Shown here: piece by piece, positions 62,537 to 64,000 of the stretch | How positions within the stretch are numbered: position 1 is the first letter of the stretch | Layout: each line of letters begins with the position of its first letter | Assembly: GCF_000715505.1 (NCBI RefSeq) | Contig: NZ_JHEH01000011.1 | Location: 1-64,000, forward strand | DNA from: Thioclava dalianensis | GTDB lineage: Bacteria > Pseudomonadota > Alphaproteobacteria > Rhodobacterales > Rhodobacteraceae | Length of the DNA stretch: 64,000 bases | Direction: 5' to 3' | Notes under the pieces: model-generated | Databases searched by the model: none | What the model saw: only the letters and a program-made list of their open reading frames with translations | Told to the model about the DNA's origin: nothing | Program-made: the position numbers and the translations under genes

Positions 62537-63840
62537 ACCACGACGTCGAACGCCTGCTGATCGCCCACGCCGAAGACGCGCTTGTAACGCGCGATTTCGG
62601 CCTCGGGGCCCATCGCCTTCTCGGGGTTGTCCGACAGTTTTACGGTCGGGCGACCATTCGCCGAGATCGCCTTGCACACAAGGCTGAACGGCGCGAGCCC
62701 GTCATCAGGCACCAGCTTGCGGAAATCGTTTGTCAGCAAGGTTCCCCAGCCGAAAGAGACCTTCACGCGACCGGAGAACTGCGCGTGCAACTCGCGGATC
62801 TTGTCGACCGTCAGCCCGTCGGAAAAGATCACCAGCTTGTCGCGCGGGTCCTCGCCACGCGCGCGCCACCACGCAATCGCATCCTCGGCGCCCGAAGCCG
62901 GATCGCCCGAATCGATGCGAATGCCCGTCCAGCCCGCCAGCCAGTCCGGCGCAAGCTCCAGAAAGCCCTTCGTGCCATAGGTGTCGGGCAGGATGATCCG
63001 CAGATTGCCCTCATGTTCCTCGTGCCAATCGGCCAGAACCTTGTAGGGCGCGCGGCGCAGGGTCTCGTCCGTCTCGGACAAAGCCGCATAGACCATCGGC
63101 AGCTCATGGGCGTTGGTCCCCACCGCCTCGATATCGCGCCGCATCGCGATCAGACAGTTCGAGGTGCCGGTGAACGCGCCGCCTTTCGCGCTGTCGCCCA
63201 GCCCCTCCAACATCGCCTGCACGCACCAGTCCTGCCACAGGAATGAGTGCCGCCGCCGCGTGCCGAAATCCGCGATCTTGAGATCGGGCAATTCGCGCAG
63301 CGCCTCGATCTTCTCCCAGACCCGCGTCATCGCCCGCGCATAGAGCACCTGCAATTCGAACTTGCCCATCCGATCAAGCACCGCGCGCCCGCGCAGCTCC
63401 ATCAGGATTGCGAGCGCCGGGATCTCCCAGAGCATGACCTCGTGCCACTTGCCCTCGAAGGTCAGCTCATATTGCCCGTCGCGTTTCTCAAGATGGTAGG
63501 GCGGAAGCTGGAAGCCCTCGAACCATTCCATGAAATCCGAGCGGAACATCTGCCGCTTGCCGTAAAACGTGTTGCCGCGCAGCCATGTGCTCTCGCCCCG
63601 TGCCAGCCGCAGCGAGCGCGCATAATCCAGCTGCTCACGCAGTTCACCTTCATCGACCAGCTCGGCCAGACGCACCGATTTCGTGCGGTTGATCAGGCTA
63701 AAGGTCACCTGCGTGTCCGGATGATTTCGGAAAATCGATTGACACATCAACAGCTTGTAGAAATCCGTGTCGATCAGTGACCGCACGATCGGGTCGATTT
63801 TCCATTTGTGATTGTGAACGCGCGTGGCGATATCGACCAT
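62533..63840 (-). CDS. pncB: Nicotinate phosphoribosyltransferase PncB
   Basis: PncB turns nicotinic acid and PRPP into nicotinate mononucleotide in the NAD salvage (Preiss-Handler) route. The 435-residue protein has [20 protein letters not shown] at the start, the catalytic region [19 protein letters not shown] (about residue 192) with the His of [29 protein letters not shown] (blocks, about 220) and [18 protein letters not shown], all family signatures. It begins 1 base after the pncA stop, so the salvage genes form an operon. Confidence 0.96.
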   Translation of the reverse strand: MVDIATRVHNHKWKIDPIVRSLIDTDFYKLLMCQSIFRNHPDTQVTFSLINRTKSVRLAELVDEGELREQLDYARSLRLARGESTWLRGNTFYGKRQMFRSDFMEWFEGFQLPPYHLEKRDGQYELTFEGKWHEVMLWEIPALAILMELRGRAVLDRMGKFELQVLYARAMTRVWEKIEALRELPDLKIADFGTRRRHSFLWQDWCVQAMLEGLGDSAKGGAFTGTSNCLIAMRRDIEAVGTNAHELPMVYAALSETDETLRRAPYKVLADWHEEHEGNLRIILPDTYGTKGFLELAPDWLAGWTGIRIDSGDPASGAEDAIAWWRARGEDPRDKLVIFSDGLTVDKIRELHAQFSGRVKVSFGWGTLLTNDFRKLVPDDGLAPFSLVCKAISANGRPTVKLSDNPEKAMGPEAEIARYKRVFGVGDQQAFDVVV

Positions 63841-63841
63841 G

Positions 63842-64000
63842 TCAGTGCTCCAGTTTGACGCCCGCGGCGGTCATTGCATCACGGGCCGCGTTGAGCGACC
63901 CCTCAAGATCGATCGCCCGGCAGGCGTCCTCCAGAACCCGTGCCTCAAAGCCAAGGCGCGCCGCATCCATCGCCGACCAAGCGACGCAGAAATCGAGCGC
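63842..64000 (-). CDS. pncA: Nicotinamidase PncA, C-terminal part (5' truncated by window)
   Basis: Fifty-two codons and the stop are seen; the gene starts beyond the right edge. The residues [18 protein letters not shown] carry the catalytic cysteine in the DFCV stretch of nicotinamidases, followed by [10 protein letters not shown] and the short helical end. PncA deamidates nicotinamide to nicotinate, the substrate of PncB encoded 1 base downstream, so context and sequence agree. Confidence 0.92.
   Translation of the reverse strand, partial: ALDFCVAWSAMDAARLGFEARVLEDACRAIDLEGSLNAARDAMTAAGVKLEH

Overview
The window (about 66% G+C by eye) is a chromosomal segment of an alphaproteobacterium, most likely of the Rhodobacteraceae/Paracoccaceae. 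This rests on the porin type, the small families DUF3035, DUF3576, DUF3775 and DUF4170, the divergent OmpR-type regulator, and a flagellar cluster with MotE, DUF6468 and SltF. The genus cannot be fixed from sequence alone. There is no rRNA, CRISPR array, insertion sequence, integrase or phage gene; one tRNA-Lys is present. Both ends cut genes: a heparinase-like gene on the left and pncA on the right.

Region 1 (1-34433) is housekeeping. In order it holds: the heparinase-like 3' end, purH, lspA, a DUF3035 lipoprotein and a pair of M16 peptidases; mutL-rmuC; DUF3775 facing a CenR-like response regulator; ribA with an L,D-transpeptidase; a PLP-binding YggS protein, a porin and a DUF3576 lipoprotein; leuS-lptE-holA-flavoprotein facing zapE; a TIM-barrel protein, DUF4170, a WaaA-like protein and lpxK facing a DsbA-like protein and DUF721; mutY and an AlkB-type hydroxylase; an LLM flavin oxidoreductase; accD-folC; a CPBP protease; and a TauE-type permease. 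Several of these genes serve the envelope: lipoprotein maturation, LPS export and modification, peptidoglycan cross-linking, porin and disulfide formation.

Region 2 (34430-54477) is a flagellar cluster of 24 genes built as divergent and convergent operons. fliI reads left. flgB-flgC-fliE-fliQ-flgF-flgG-flgA-flgH-fliL(2) read right. A small coiled-coil gene, flhB, fliR, flhA, sltF, a large uncharacterised periplasmic protein, motA, motE, a DUF6468 gene and fliL(1) read left. fliF-fliH-fliN-fliP read right. A LuxR-type regulator with an intact acyl-homoserine-lactone pocket signature closes the region. It supplies the export gate, the rod, the L-ring and part of the stator; motB, fliG, fliM, flgI, flgE, hook-filament genes and flagellin are not in the window. 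AT-rich TTAA elements, rare at this G+C, lie in the gaps that should hold the flagellar promoters and are candidate CtrA-type sites.

Region 3 (54478-64000) returns to general metabolism: a glycolipid-binding-domain protein with less biased codon use, tRNA-Lys, dapF-mtaB, arfB, an aminotransferase-type phospho-lyase with an APH-type kinase, a NUDIX hydrolase, a Pit phosphate transporter, and pncB-pncA of NAD salvage.

The least explained items are the 786-residue periplasmic protein beside motA and motE (a candidate functional counterpart of rhizobial MotC), the LuxR protein without a luxI in view, a WaaA-like protein lacking the catalytic glutamate motif, and a dispersed hairpin repeat that has been read into the end of the L,D-transpeptidase.
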